DNA of 64,000 nt from Bacteroides caecigallinarum (GTDB lineage: Bacteria > Bacteroidota > Bacteroidia > Bacteroidales > Bacteroidaceae). The notes under the pieces are model-generated. The model ran no database searches, was not told where the DNA came from, and saw only the letters and a list, made by a program, of their open reading frames with translations. Positions 17,715 through 27,279 of this stretch are shown piece after piece (the first letter of the stretch is position 1; each line of letters begins with the position of its first letter). The translations under genes were made by a program, and so were the position numbers. The stretch spans positions 26,722-90,721 of the forward strand of contig NZ_JACJLQ010000010.1 in the NCBI RefSeq assembly GCF_016902295.1, in the 5' to 3' direction.

Positions 17715-20288
17715 TTAATTATTCATTAAAAACCAACGTACGTAGCAGAAGTCCTGACGGTGTGCCAATTCAGGGTTCTTAGGATACATACGGTATGAAA
17801 CCTTGAAGCTGCCTGCATTTGACAAGCTGTGAGTAAGCTGGAATGTGTATAGGTCACCTTCTACCTTGACAACTTCCATAGGAGTTACAGAGTAGATGTG
17901 TTCTTTGCCTTCAGCATTCTTGTAAGTAACTACAAGTTCGATACCAACAGCATCTTTCAATCCCTTTTCGTCAACTACGCAAGTGATTGTATAGTCCTTA
18001 CCGCTTTCTACGTTGCCTTCGCGAAGTTCTTCATCCTTGCTGAATGAAACAACCTGAATTGAATCCCACTTAGAAACAACTTCTTCTTTCCATGCTGCGA
18101 TTTCCTTAGCCTTAGCATAGTCGTTTGCAGCAAGCATCTTATAACGGTTAGCTTCTTTAGTATAGAACTTAGAATAGTAATCGTCAAGCTGACGCTTCAT
18201 TGTATAGTGAGGAGCAACCTGTGCGATAGAGTTCTTGATAGTTCTAACCCAACCTTCAGAGTAGCCTTTCTTATTACGAGCGTAATACAATGGAAGGATT
18301 TCAGTTTCAAGAATACTGTAGATAGTAGCAGCATCAAGCTGATCCTGATGTTCCTGATTCTGGTAAGTACGTTTTTCAGTCAATGCCCATCCTGCACCTT
18401 CACGGTAACCTTCAAGCCACCATCCATCAAGCACAGAGAAGTTTACAACACCGTTCATCAAAGCCTTTTCACCTGATGTACCAGATGCTTCAAGAGGACG
18501 TGTCGGAGTGTTCATCCAGATATCAACACCTGAAACAAGACGACGTGCAAGCTTCATATCGTAGTTTTCTAGGAAGATAATCTTACCCAGGAATTCTGGA
18601 CGCTTAGAGATTTCTACAATCTTCTTGATCAATCCCTGACCAGCTCCATCGTGTGGGTGAGCTTTACCTGCGAACAGGAACTGTACAGGATAGTTAGGGT
18701 TGTTTACAATCTTAGCCAAACGGTCAAGGTCAGTGAACAACAGATGAGCACGTTTGTAAGTAGCGAAACGACGAGCGAAACCGATCAACAGTGCGTTAGG
18801 ATTGATCTTATCCATCAATGAAACCACGCGTGAAGGGTCGCCCTGATTCTTCAACCATGTATCGCGGAACTGATTACGTATATAGTCTGTAAGTTTGTTC
18901 TTCAAAGCTACACGAGTGTTCCAGATTTCTTCATCAGGTACATTATAGATTGCTTCCCAAATCTTAGGATTAGACTGGTCGTGCATAAAGTTGGCATCGA
19001 AATACTTGCTGTAAAGTTTCTGCCATTCAGAAGCACACCATGTAGGGAAGTGTACACCGTTTGTAACATATCCCACGTGGTTTTCTTCAGGGAAGTAACC
19101 TTTCCAAATTCCAGAGAACATACTCTGAGATACTTTTCCGTGCAACCAGCTCACACCGTTTACTTCCTGGCAAGTGTTGCAAGCGAATGTTGACATACAG
19201 AAACGTTCGTTGTTGTCACCCGGATTGATACGTCCAAGATCCATCAAATCCTGCCATGAAATACCCATACGCTGTGGATATCCACCCATATACTTGCCGA
19301 ACAAACCTTCGTCAAAATAGTCATGACCTGCAGGAACCGGAGTGTGAACAGTATATAAAGAAGAAGCACGAACTACTTCCAAAGCCTCGCTGAATGACAT
19401 TCCGCTTTCTACGTATTCGCAAAGACGCTGTACGTTACACAATGCGGCATGTCCTTCGTTGCAATGGTAAATATCTTTCTTAATGCCAAGTTTTTCGAGC
19501 AGCAATACACCACCGATACCAAGAAGGATTTCCTGTTTCAAGCGGTTTTCCCAGTCGCCACCATAAAGCTGGTGAGTGATAGGACGGTCGAACTCACTGT
19601 TCATTTCATTGTCTGTATCAAGCAGATACAATGGCACACGACCTACGTTTACTCTCCATACGTATGCATGAACATAGTAGTCAAGATAAGGAACATCCAC
19701 AACCAATGGTTTGCCATCCTCACCGATAACACGGTCTATAGGAAGACTACCGAAGTTCTGAGCTTCATAGTTAGCTACCTGCTGTCCGTCCATTGACAAG
19801 CTCTGAGTGAAGTATCCGTAACGATAAAGGAAACCTACAGCACACATGTCAACATTACTGTCGGAAGCTTCTTTCAGATAGTCACCGGCAAGGATACCAA
19901 GACCACCTGAATATATCTTCAATACGTGTGTCATACCATATTCCATACAGAAATATGCTACAGAAGGGCGTTCCTTGTTAGGAGCTACGCTCATGTAATC
20001 AGTAAACTTCTTATATACTTTATTTATTTTATCAAGAACCTTTTTATCGTTTGAAAGCGATTCAAGTTTTTCATAACTTAAACGTTCCAAGAAAGCAACC
20101 GGGTTTTGTCCAACTGCACTCCATAATTCAGGATCAAGAGACTTAAACATATCTGTTGCTTCATAATTCCATGACCACCAAATGTTACGAGCCATTTCCT
20201 GTAACATTTTCAAAGAATCAGGAATACGAGATTTAACAGTAACCTCTTTCCATACAGGAGCATTAGCATAATTTGTTTTAATTTTCAT
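17715..20288 (-). CDS. glgP: Alpha-glucan (glycogen) phosphorylase
   Basis: GT35 phosphorylase releasing glucose 1-phosphate from glycogen. The N-terminus is the DUF3417 domain ([20 protein letters not shown]), which marks the alpha-glucan phosphorylase branch found in Bacteroidetes, archaea and actinobacteria. The catalytic core has [18 protein letters not shown] near the N-terminal half and the pyridoxal-phosphate region [14 protein letters not shown]. About 857 residues from the ATG at 20288; a TTG 9 bases earlier is less likely. It is the second gene after glycogen synthase (gap 22 bases), so storage and release of glycogen are co-transcribed. Confidence 0.96.
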   Translation of the reverse strand: MKIKTNYANAPVWKEVTVKSRIPDSLKMLQEMARNIWWSWNYEATDMFKSLDPELWSAVGQNPVAFLERLSYEKLESLSNDKKVLDKINKVYKKFTDYMSVAPNKERPSVAYFCMEYGMTHVLKIYSGGLGILAGDYLKEASDSNVDMCAVGFLYRYGYFTQSLSMDGQQVANYEAQNFGSLPIDRVIGEDGKPLVVDVPYLDYYVHAYVWRVNVGRVPLYLLDTDNEMNSEFDRPITHQLYGGDWENRLKQEILLGIGGVLLLEKLGIKKDIYHCNEGHAALCNVQRLCEYVESGMSFSEALEVVRASSLYTVHTPVPAGHDYFDEGLFGKYMGGYPQRMGISWQDLMDLGRINPGDNNERFCMSTFACNTCQEVNGVSWLHGKVSQSMFSGIWKGYFPEENHVGYVTNGVHFPTWCASEWQKLYSKYFDANFMHDQSNPKIWEAIYNVPDEEIWNTRVALKNKLTDYIRNQFRDTWLKNQGDPSRVVSLMDKINPNALLIGFARRFATYKRAHLLFTDLDRLAKIVNNPNYPVQFLFAGKAHPHDGAGQGLIKKIVEISKRPEFLGKIIFLENYDMKLARRLVSGVDIWMNTPTRPLEASGTSGEKALMNGVVNFSVLDGWWLEGYREGAGWALTEKRTYQNQEHQDQLDAATIYSILETEILPLYYARNKKGYSEGWVRTIKNSIAQVAPHYTMKRQLDDYYSKFYTKEANRYKMLAANDYAKAKEIAAWKEEVVSKWDSIQVVSFSKDEELREGNVESGKDYTITCVVDEKGLKDAVGIELVVTYKNAEGKEHIYSVTPMEVVKVEGDLYTFQLTHSLSNAGSFKVSYRMYPKNPELAHRQDFCYVRWFLMNN

Positions 20289-20310
20289 ATCTCTCAAATA
20301 CTTTAAATTA

Positions 20311-21987
20311 TTAATTCACTTTACTTTTCTCGATTCTGGCAGACGCCTTGCGCAAAGCAATGTCGTATGCCTCGTAATAATATTTAATGAAATGCTTCCA
20401 TAGAGCCTTCTCAGCAATAGCGGCAGCATTTTTGCGTATTTTCTCAATTTGTTTCTGATCCAAAGACGAAAATTCGCTTATTGTATCTTTTATGGCATCA
20501 GCCACCTCAGAATAGTTATAATCTGTACGGTGTATAACTTTCACTCCATCGGCAAGTTCTCCGTTATGTCCTACAACAGAATTAACCCAAAGTCCGAAAC
20601 CGGCCAAATCGGATGTAATGGTAGGAACCTTGAATGCGATACTCTCAAGCGGAGTGTATCCCCATGGCTCATAATATGACGGATATACGCTAAGGTCATT
20701 ACCAAGCACCAGATCATAATATGTCATATTGACAATACCGTCCTTTCCGTCGAGATAGCAAGGCACAAAAATCACCTTTACATTCGAATCGGCCGAATTG
20801 GACATATTAAGATATTTGAGCATATCAAGAACCTGATCATGACTCATATTATGTAACCAATGTGTAACGAAAGGAACTTCAAGCGGAGTATCGAAATTTT
20901 CCTTGCTGTTAAGTCTGTCTTTCAAGTCTTGTCTGGCCTCTCCTACCCATCCTGGTACATTGATGAAAGCCAAAACCTGCTTTTTGAGGTTTCTATCTCT
21001 TGTAAGACGGTTTAGAGTTTCAAGGTAAACATTGATTCCTTTATTCTTAAATTCATATCTTCCGCTGGTACCTATAATAAGAGTATCATCGTCCAGTGAA
21101 GTACCAAGCAACTTGTTTGCGAGGTTCAGCATTACCTGTCTGGCTTTTTTGCGTTTTGCGGCAAATGTACGTCCTTTAGGAACAAAATCATCTTCAAAGC
21201 CATTCATCAATACCACATCAGCTGCCTTGTCAAGCAATTCCTTACATTCATTATTGGTTATTTCACTTACTGTAGTGAAGCAATCAACATGATGAGCAGT
21301 CTGTTTTTCTATAGAATGTTTTGACTCCATGTTCAATTCACGGGCCATCTGATCACCATTATATGCAAACAAATAATCGTATAGCGGCTTATTGTTTCCT
21401 GCAATGGAACGACCTATAGAAGTGGCATGAGTAGTAAATATCGTGGCTATTTCCGGAACATGCTTCTGAACGTACAATGCTCCCAAACCTGTCATCCATT
21501 CATGGGCCTGATATACCACTTTCTTGCTATCATCAAGGAAGAATCTGTAATAACTTTCGACCACCTTACCTGCGGCATACGAAAACATTGAAGCCTCGTC
21601 ATAATCGCCATAAGCATGCAGAGAGTCAACCTGATAATCAAACCATGCCTGGGTGTAGATCTCATTTTTTTGTCCAAAGAAAGGAGTAAAGTCCACCAGA
21701 ATCGCAATTGGATTTCCCGGGATATTCCACCTTCCAATTCTCAAACTTAAATTCTCCGAGCTCAAAGCATGTTCTCGCCAGTCCTTGAGCAGTTTTTCAT
21801 CCTCAACAAACAAAGGATTTTCTTTTCCTAACCATACATCCGGTCCTATGAAAAAAATCTTATCCTCAAATGCTTCCTGCAAAGTTTTAGCCCTTGTGGA
21901 TAAGACGGTGTAAATGCCTCCAACTTTATTACACACTTCCCAACTAGACTCAAAAATATAATCAGGAGTTAAAAGCTGTTTCATCAT
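20311..21987 (-). CDS. Glycogen synthase, GT3 (eukaryotic-like) type
   Basis: A 558-residue glycosyltransferase of family GT3, the UDP-glucose-using family of fungal and animal glycogen synthases, rather than bacterial GlgA (GT5). The N-terminal [21 protein letters not shown] holds the nucleotide-sugar loop, and the C-terminal [21 protein letters not shown] carries the catalytic Glu motif. This type is standard in Bacteroidetes. It heads a two-gene operon with glgP. ATGs at 21987 and 21984 are equivalent. A promoter with good -33 and -7 boxes lies about 25 bases upstream. Confidence 0.94.
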   Translation of the reverse strand: MMKQLLTPDYIFESSWEVCNKVGGIYTVLSTRAKTLQEAFEDKIFFIGPDVWLGKENPLFVEDEKLLKDWREHALSSENLSLRIGRWNIPGNPIAILVDFTPFFGQKNEIYTQAWFDYQVDSLHAYGDYDEASMFSYAAGKVVESYYRFFLDDSKKVVYQAHEWMTGLGALYVQKHVPEIATIFTTHATSIGRSIAGNNKPLYDYLFAYNGDQMARELNMESKHSIEKQTAHHVDCFTTVSEITNNECKELLDKAADVVLMNGFEDDFVPKGRTFAAKRKKARQVMLNLANKLLGTSLDDDTLIIGTSGRYEFKNKGINVYLETLNRLTRDRNLKKQVLAFINVPGWVGEARQDLKDRLNSKENFDTPLEVPFVTHWLHNMSHDQVLDMLKYLNMSNSADSNVKVIFVPCYLDGKDGIVNMTYYDLVLGNDLSVYPSYYEPWGYTPLESIAFKVPTITSDLAGFGLWVNSVVGHNGELADGVKVIHRTDYNYSEVADAIKDTISEFSSLDQKQIEKIRKNAAAIAEKALWKHFIKYYYEAYDIALRKASARIEKSKVN

Positions 21988-22011
21988 CTTATAAGTTTAA
22001 CTTAATTTGAT

Positions 22012-22043
22012 GCAAAGATACAGAAAACATACATAAAATCAAA
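22012..22043 (-). promoter_or_regulatory. Promoter of the glycogen synthase-glgP operon
   Basis: On the minus strand TATCTTTGC (22012-22020) is preceded by TTTTG ending at 22040 with a 19-base spacer, a close match to the Bacteroidetes consensus. Confidence 0.75.
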
Positions 22044-22403
22044 AAATATGAACATTTTTTGCGAAGACTTCTGTCTGAAAGCTGAATAAAACATAATATT
22101 TTTCATCGATGAAACAAAAATCCATTAACCAATAACCAACAAAATCAAATAGTTTTTTTCTAAACGAAAGAGATGCTACATTATTATTAGTTACACGTTT
22201 TTTGCGTACACAAAGACATGATTTTTACCACAAAACTAACAACAATAACATATCGGACGAGTATATCCGGGGCGTTTTGTTAACAAAACAGAGAAATTAA
22301 TTATTAATACAACAATCAAATCGCATTCGATATATTAAATAAACATTAATATTTAACATTCGGTCATGCGATTTTTTTTCAGGGCAACATCCGGAAAAAA
22401 ACA

Positions 22404-22453
22404 CGGCCGCATTTAAATTAAAACACGGCCGCGTTTTAAACAAAATGCGGCCG
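22404..22453. repeat. Three CGGCCG palindromes at exact 22-base spacing
   Basis: CGGCCG occurs at 22404-22409, 22426-22431 and 22448-22453. The first two units share AACACGGCCGC and the third is inverted in its flanks (ATGCGGCCGTAT), so outer arms can pair. It lies 28 bases downstream of the DUF368 stop, in otherwise AT-rich sequence. Confidence 0.85.
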
Positions 22454-22480
22454 TATTTTTAAACGTCAATATTCATGAAA

Positions 22481-23395
22481 TTATTCCTTTGTCTGCTTCT
22501 TAGACGACAATTTCTCAAGAAAATAAACCAGGAAAAATCCTGCAATCATAAGCACTACAGCCTCAACCACATATTGATTTGGAAGGATGTTCTCTTCAAT
22601 CAATGGTTTAATCACTCCGTGACTGTCTGTGTAGGTTTCCACTACCCTTTTCCAAGGCCAAACCTTATTGAGCGAACCTAACATGAAGCCTGTAAGGACT
22701 GAAAGAGTTATGTTTCTGAAGTTTTTCAACGCATACGACAACACCCTTGAAAAAGAAGTTATACCAATTAGCGCTCCAACAGCAAAAATCACCAATATCA
22801 GTATATCAAATGTTTTTACAGCTTCCATTATATAGAAATATTTGCCCAGAAGGACCAAGATAAAGCTTCCGGATATTCCGGGCAAAATCATCGCACATAT
22901 TGCAATAGCGCCACACAGGAAAATGAAAAGATAGTTTGTAGGAGTCTCTGCCGGAGTAGCGACAGTAATATAATATGCTATAACGGCACCTATCACAAAC
23001 GATAGTATTGTTTTCCAGTTCCATTCCTTAATATCCTTAGAGACAAACCAGGTTGAGGCAAGTACCAAACCAAAGAAAAATGACCAAACCAATATAGGAT
23101 GATCCGTTAGCAACCATGTTATGACCTTAGCCAACGAAAAAATACTTATTCCAATACCTAATATAATAGAAATAAGGAAATTCCCGTTTATACCTTTCCA
23201 GAATTCTGAAACCTTACCCGTAAAAAGCAGTTTCAGGTTTTTCATATTGATACTCTTGATGGAGTTTATCAGCTCATCGTAAATACCGACAATAAATGCT
23301 ATAGTGCCACCTGATACTCCTGGCACCACATCGGCCGCCCCCATTCCCATTCCTTTTAAAACCAGTGTTGCGTAATCCTTTAATTTACGTTCCAT
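22481..23395 (-). CDS. DUF368 polytopic membrane protein
   Basis: A 304-residue inner-membrane protein with roughly eight to nine hydrophobic helices. The N-terminal signature GMGAADVVPGVSGGTIAFIVG identifies the DUF368 family, and the inverted repeat of it, CAMILPGISGSFILVLLG, lies in the second half, as in this family. DUF368/PopT-type proteins have been linked to polyprenyl-phosphate recycling in the envelope; that is family knowledge, not visible here. Single gene with its own TAACTTTGC box (23420-23428). Confidence 0.92.
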   Translation of the reverse strand: MERKLKDYATLVLKGMGMGAADVVPGVSGGTIAFIVGIYDELINSIKSINMKNLKLLFTGKVSEFWKGINGNFLISIILGIGISIFSLAKVITWLLTDHPILVWSFFFGLVLASTWFVSKDIKEWNWKTILSFVIGAVIAYYITVATPAETPTNYLFIFLCGAIAICAMILPGISGSFILVLLGKYFYIMEAVKTFDILILVIFAVGALIGITSFSRVLSYALKNFRNITLSVLTGFMLGSLNKVWPWKRVVETYTDSHGVIKPLIEENILPNQYVVEAVVLMIAGFFLVYFLEKLSSKKQTKE

Positions 23396-23419
23396 AATTG
23401 TTTATCATTAATTACGCAG

Positions 23420-23428
23420 GCAAAGTTA
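23420..23428 (-). promoter_or_regulatory. -7 box of the DUF368 gene
   Basis: TAACTTTGC on the minus strand, 25 bases before the start codon. Confidence 0.55.
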
Positions 23429-23543
23429 TAAAAAAATAGATTTAGTGGTATGATTTTAGATGGGAAGATTTTTTTTCATCAACAATGAACAATTCGCATC
23501 GCACTTGCGTTACTATTATTGAACAAAATAAAAAAACAAGATT

Positions 23544-24047
23544 ATGTCAAAAACAGCTTTTCAAGGTTCAACCGTCAATTTAGCGGGTGAATTTATAAAA
23601 ACAGGTATCACAGCACCGGATTTCACTATGGTAAAAGGAGATTTGAGCCAATTCAAATTGTCTGAGACAAGAGGTAAATTCGTAGTATTGAATATATTCC
23701 CAAGCCTTGACACTGGTGTCTGCGCCACTTCTGTAAGAAAATTCAACCAAATGGCAGCCAACATGGACAACACCGTAGTACTGGCGATATCAAAAGATTT
23801 GCCTTTCGCACAGGGACGTTTCTGCTCAACAGAAGGAATAGCAAACGTAATTCCATTGTCAGACTTCAGAAATCCTTCTGATTTCGACACAAATTACGGT
23901 GTGCTTATTGCAGATGGTCCTCTTAGCGGTTTGCTTGCACGTTCGGTTGTAGTAATCAACCCTGCAGGTGAGGTTATCTATACAGAACTGGTACCGGAAA
24001 TTACTCAGGAACCAAACTACGAAGCAGCTTTGGCCGTTATTAAGTAA
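23544..24047 (+). CDS. tpx: Thiol peroxidase (atypical 2-Cys peroxiredoxin)
   Basis: Peroxide-reducing peroxiredoxin of 167 residues, usual for Tpx. The catalytic segment [12 protein letters not shown] holds Thr57 and the peroxidatic Cys60; the resolving cysteine is Cys94 in GRFCSTEG. No signal peptide is evident, so it is cytoplasmic here. It is a single gene with a hairpin terminator downstream, divergent from DUF368. Suited to oxidative-stress defence in an anaerobe. Confidence 0.96.
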   Translation: MSKTAFQGSTVNLAGEFIKTGITAPDFTMVKGDLSQFKLSETRGKFVVLNIFPSLDTGVCATSVRKFNQMAANMDNTVVLAISKDLPFAQGRFCSTEGIANVIPLSDFRNPSDFDTNYGVLIADGPLSGLLARSVVVINPAGEVIYTELVPEITQEPNYEAALAVIK

Positions 24048-24090
24048 AGCACCAACACAATAACAAATCACTCATAACCACTACAAAAGA

Positions 24091-24132
24091 AAAGACCGGA
24101 CCTTTTGAAATTATAAGGTCTGGTCTTTTTTT
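24091..24132 (+). terminator. tpx terminator
   Basis: AAAGACCGGACCTT (24091-24104) pairs with AAGGTCTGGTCTTT (24115-24128) with one wobble, followed by more T residues. It can also slow transcription from the convergent gene. Confidence 0.85.
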
Positions 24133-24176
24133 ATATAAGTTGCTGATTTTACAGCTAATATATATCGTTCGAACCA

Positions 24177-25244
24177 TTAATCTTCAGAGAATTCCTTTAT
24201 TCTCTGTTCTTCACTAAGTCTGCACACCAAGAGAGTATCATTCTTCTCGGCTATTATATATCCATCAAGACCTTGTACGACAACCTTCTTCTCCTGAGTG
24301 GTATGAACGACACAATTTCTTGATTCATAAAGCTTAATGTTCTCTCCTATACAAACATTACCGTATGCATCTTTTGTAGAATTTTCATGCAGAGAGCCCC
24401 AAGTTCCAAGGTCACTCCATCCGAAAGATGCCGGGAAGACATATATTTCGTCTGCCTTTTCCATCACAGCATAATCGATAGATATGTTTTCACACATAGG
24501 GAAAAGCTCATTAATCATTTCCTGTTCCTTATCGGTAAAATAATAAGGAAGCATTTTCTCGAAAATTTTTCCGAGTGCAGGCTGGTAAACCCGCAAGGCA
24601 TTTACTATCGTACTGACATTCCATACAAAAATTCCGGCATTCCAGAAATAATTTTTCTTCTGTAAATATCTTTGGGCTGTCTCCAGATCAGGTTTCTCCT
24701 TGAAAGCGTCAACCCTGTAAATTTCCTTATTGGAAGGACAAGCCATAGACAAATCACCTTCAATATAACCATATCCTGTTTCAGGACGCGTAGCCTTCAT
24801 CCCGAGAGTTACAATAGCATCGGATGAAGAAGTGAATTTCATTGCGGAAACTATCACTCTTCTGAATTCGTTTACGTCCATTACAACATGGTCGCTCGGT
24901 GTGACAACAATATTAGCTTTTGGATTTCTTGATTTTATTTTCCAGCTTACGTATGCAATACAGGGGGCTGTATTACGACGACAAGGCTCTAAAAGTATTT
25001 GAGAGGACGGAATTTCGGGCAACTGTTCTTTTACTATTGACTCATAACTGGCCGATGTTACAACCCAAACATTCTCAGGAGGACAAATACCTTTAAATCT
25101 GTCTATAGTGAGCTGTATCAATGTACGACCGCATCCCAATACGTCAATAAACTGTTTAGGCAACTCCTTGCTGCTCATTGGCCAAAAGCGGCTCCCAACA
25201 CCACCCGCCATAATGACTACATGATTATTTACACTCATCTCCAT
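24177..25244 (-). CDS. Mannose-1-phosphate guanylyltransferase
   Basis: A 355-residue nucleotidyltransferase making GDP-mannose from mannose 1-phosphate and GTP, for polysaccharide, lipopolysaccharide or fucose pathways. The activation motif GGVGSRFWPMSSKELPKQF is near residues 14-32, followed by VTPSDHVV and the sugar-binding FKEKPDLETAQRYL. It is the short single-domain form without the isomerase domain of ManC. ATG at 25244 or 25238 are both possible. The TAATTTTGC box at 25266-25274 supports a separate unit. Confidence 0.93.
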   Translation of the reverse strand: MEMSVNNHVVIMAGGVGSRFWPMSSKELPKQFIDVLGCGRTLIQLTIDRFKGICPPENVWVVTSASYESIVKEQLPEIPSSQILLEPCRRNTAPCIAYVSWKIKSRNPKANIVVTPSDHVVMDVNEFRRVIVSAMKFTSSSDAIVTLGMKATRPETGYGYIEGDLSMACPSNKEIYRVDAFKEKPDLETAQRYLQKKNYFWNAGIFVWNVSTIVNALRVYQPALGKIFEKMLPYYFTDKEQEMINELFPMCENISIDYAVMEKADEIYVFPASFGWSDLGTWGSLHENSTKDAYGNVCIGENIKLYESRNCVVHTTQEKKVVVQGLDGYIIAEKNDTLLVCRLSEEQRIKEFSED

Positions 25245-25265
25245 AACAATCGCTTTATAATAACC

Positions 25266-25274
25266 GCAAAATTA
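25266..25274 (-). promoter_or_regulatory. -7 box of the guanylyltransferase gene
   Basis: TAATTTTGC on the minus strand, 22 bases before the start codon. Confidence 0.5.
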
Positions 25275-25360
25275 GCTGTTTTTTATTAAAAAACAACATC
25301 TATACACGAAATCATTACTGTTTTTTTATGCAATAAATATCTATTATGCCAACTGCATTA

Positions 25361-25391
25361 TTTGTTTGAATGAAATAATTCCTAACTTTGC
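25361..25391 (+). promoter_or_regulatory. thiD promoter
   Basis: TTTG (25361-25364) and TAACTTTGC (25383-25391) with an 18-base spacer. No TPP riboswitch fold or THI-box sequence is visible between here and the start codon. Confidence 0.6.
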
Positions 25392-25415
25392 CTTAAATAT
25401 ATTATAATGTAAAAG

Positions 25416-26249
25416 ATGAAAAAATATCATACCGTACTCACTATTGCCGGCTCAGACTGTAGCGGTGGAGCTGGAATACAGGCCGACATTAAAACCATAT
25501 CAGCATTAGGATGTTACGCCGCCAGCGCTATAACAGCAGTAACTGTTCAGAACACGTGTGGAGTATCAGCAATACATCCTATTCCGGCAGAATATGTAAA
25601 ATCTCAGATTGAGGCTGTTATGACCGACATAAAGCCAGAAGCTGTAAAAATAGGAATGATAAACGATGTTGAAATAGTCAGAGCCATAGCTTCTTCCATA
25701 AAAACATATCGGCCAAAGTTTGTGGTATTCGACCCCGTAATGGTCTCCACAAGCGGATGCAAACTTATCGAAGACAAAGCTATCGAGGCTATCAAAAATG
25801 AACTTATACCTCTATCAACCATAATCACTCCAAATCTGAAAGAGGCAATAGTACTCACAGGCGATAATATCAGCCATGCAGGTTCGATGATTGAGGCAGG
25901 CAGAAAAATATTGAATTATGGATGCCATTCTGTACTGGTAAAAGGTGGGCATCTGGATGGTGACGATATGTGTGACGTATTGTGCATAAATGGCGACAGC
26001 AATCCTTATACGTTCACAGCACGGAAAATAGACAGCCATAACACACACGGTACAGGATGTACATTATCATCGGCCATAGCCACCAACCTCGCATTGGGAT
26101 ATACACTTCAGGAAGCTGTAAACAGAGCCAAGGAATATGTGTATAAAGGCATATTGACCGGTAAAGATATACATATAGGTAACGGACACGGGCCTTTAAA
26201 TCACTTCCATACGCCCGTTCCTATGCACATTTTCGCTGAAAACGAGTAG
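25416..26249 (+). CDS. thiD: Hydroxymethylpyrimidine/phosphomethylpyrimidine kinase
   Basis: Thiamine-pathway kinase phosphorylating HMP and HMP-P. The ribokinase-fold signature AGSDCSGGAGIQAD is at 11-24, and the C-terminal anion-hole/catalytic motif HNTHGTGCTLSSAIA is intact. The 277-residue length is usual. It is not in a thi operon, and no TPP riboswitch precedes it, so it may act in salvage. The fabD gene follows after 59 bases with its own -7 box. Confidence 0.95.
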   Translation: MKKYHTVLTIAGSDCSGGAGIQADIKTISALGCYAASAITAVTVQNTCGVSAIHPIPAEYVKSQIEAVMTDIKPEAVKIGMINDVEIVRAIASSIKTYRPKFVVFDPVMVSTSGCKLIEDKAIEAIKNELIPLSTIITPNLKEAIVLTGDNISHAGSMIEAGRKILNYGCHSVLVKGGHLDGDDMCDVLCINGDSNPYTFTARKIDSHNTHGTGCTLSSAIATNLALGYTLQEAVNRAKEYVYKGILTGKDIHIGNGHGPLNHFHTPVPMHIFAENE

Positions 26250-26267
26250 TTATATGAAAACAATCAT

Positions 26268-26276
26268 TAACTTTGC
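26268..26276 (+). promoter_or_regulatory. fabD -7 box
   Basis: TAACTTTGC 32 bases before the fabD start. Confidence 0.55.
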
Positions 26277-26308
26277 AGCACTATCAATAATTTTTAAATA
26301 GAAAAATC

Positions 26309-27196
26309 ATGAAAGCATTTGTATTTCCTGGACAGGGTGCCCAGTTTGTAGGAATGGGTAAAGACCTGTACGAAAATTCGGCTTTGGCCAAAGAACTTTT
26401 TGAAAAAGCTAACGATATTTTAGGTTACAGAATCACTGATATTATGTTCGAAGGTACAGACGAAGACCTTCGCCAGACAAAAGTTACACAGCCTGCAGTG
26501 TTCCTGCACTCTGTGATTTCTGCCCTTTGCATGGGTGAGGCATTCAAGCCTGAAATGACAGCCGGACACTCACTCGGAGAATTCTCTGCTCTTGTTGCAG
26601 CCGGTGCGCTATCATTCGAAGACGGATTGAAACTTGTATATGCGCGTGCTATGGCTATGCAGAAAGCTTGCGAGGCAAAACCTTCAACAATGGCAGCTAT
26701 CATCGCTTTGCCTGACGAAAAGGTAGAAGAAATCTGTGCTAAAGTAGCAAGCGAAGGTGAAGTGTGTGTAGCAGCCAACTACAACTGTCCAGGACAGATT
26801 GTTATCTCAGGTTCAATTGAAGGCATAAACAAAGCATGCGAACTTATGAAAGAAGCAGGCGCAAAACGTGCGCTTCCTCTGAAAGTTGGTGGAGCATTCC
26901 ACTCACCTCTTATGGATCCGGCAAAAGTGGAATTGGAATCGGCTATAAATGCTACAGAATTCCATACTCCAAAATGTCCTGTTTACCAGAACGTTGACGC
27001 AAAGCCATATACAGACCCTGCACAGATTAAAGCTAACCTTGTAGCGCAGTTGACCGCTTCAGTAAGATGGACACAGACTGTCCAGAATATGATTGCTGAC
27101 GGAGCAGACGAATTTATCGAATGCGGACCTGGAGCCGTACTTCAAGGACTAATAAAGAAAATAAACAAGGAAGCTAACGCTCACGGCATTGAATAA
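26309..27196 (+). CDS. fabD: Malonyl-CoA:ACP transacylase
   Basis: Transfers malonyl from CoA to acyl carrier protein in type II fatty-acid synthesis. Motifs: FPGQGAQ near residues 6-12, nucleophile Ser88 in GHSLGEF, Arg113 in YARAMAMQ and catalytic His198 in GAFHSPLM. At 295 residues it is the usual size. It is not in a fab cluster here; it has its own -7 box and terminator. Confidence 0.97.
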   Translation: MKAFVFPGQGAQFVGMGKDLYENSALAKELFEKANDILGYRITDIMFEGTDEDLRQTKVTQPAVFLHSVISALCMGEAFKPEMTAGHSLGEFSALVAAGALSFEDGLKLVYARAMAMQKACEAKPSTMAAIIALPDEKVEEICAKVASEGEVCVAANYNCPGQIVISGSIEGINKACELMKEAGAKRALPLKVGGAFHSPLMDPAKVELESAINATEFHTPKCPVYQNVDAKPYTDPAQIKANLVAQLTASVRWTQTVQNMIADGADEFIECGPGAVLQGLIKKINKEANAHGIE

Positions 27197-27213
27197 TCAA
27201 AACATACAGACAG

Positions 27214-27258
27214 GACACGTATCAATCCTTTCGGAAGGTACGTGTCTTCTTTTTTTTT
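27214..27258 (+). terminator. fabD terminator
   Basis: GACACGTA (27214-27221) pairs with TACGTGTC (27239-27246), with a short inner CCTTTCGGAAGG hairpin, followed by a T-run. Confidence 0.85.
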
Positions 27259-27279
27259 AAACTTTAAAATTGCGACTCT

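Larger units (their letters stand above)
21988..22480. other. AT-rich intergenic region
   Basis: About 490 bases with no gene. It holds the glycogen operon promoter at its left end, long AT-rich sequence without clear signals (22050-22380), and the CGGCCG palindrome array (22404-22453) just downstream of the DUF368 stop codon. Confidence 0.7.

Noticed and set aside
25275..25415. TPP riboswitch before thiD
   Set aside because: No THI-box or paired arms are visible; only a promoter is seen.
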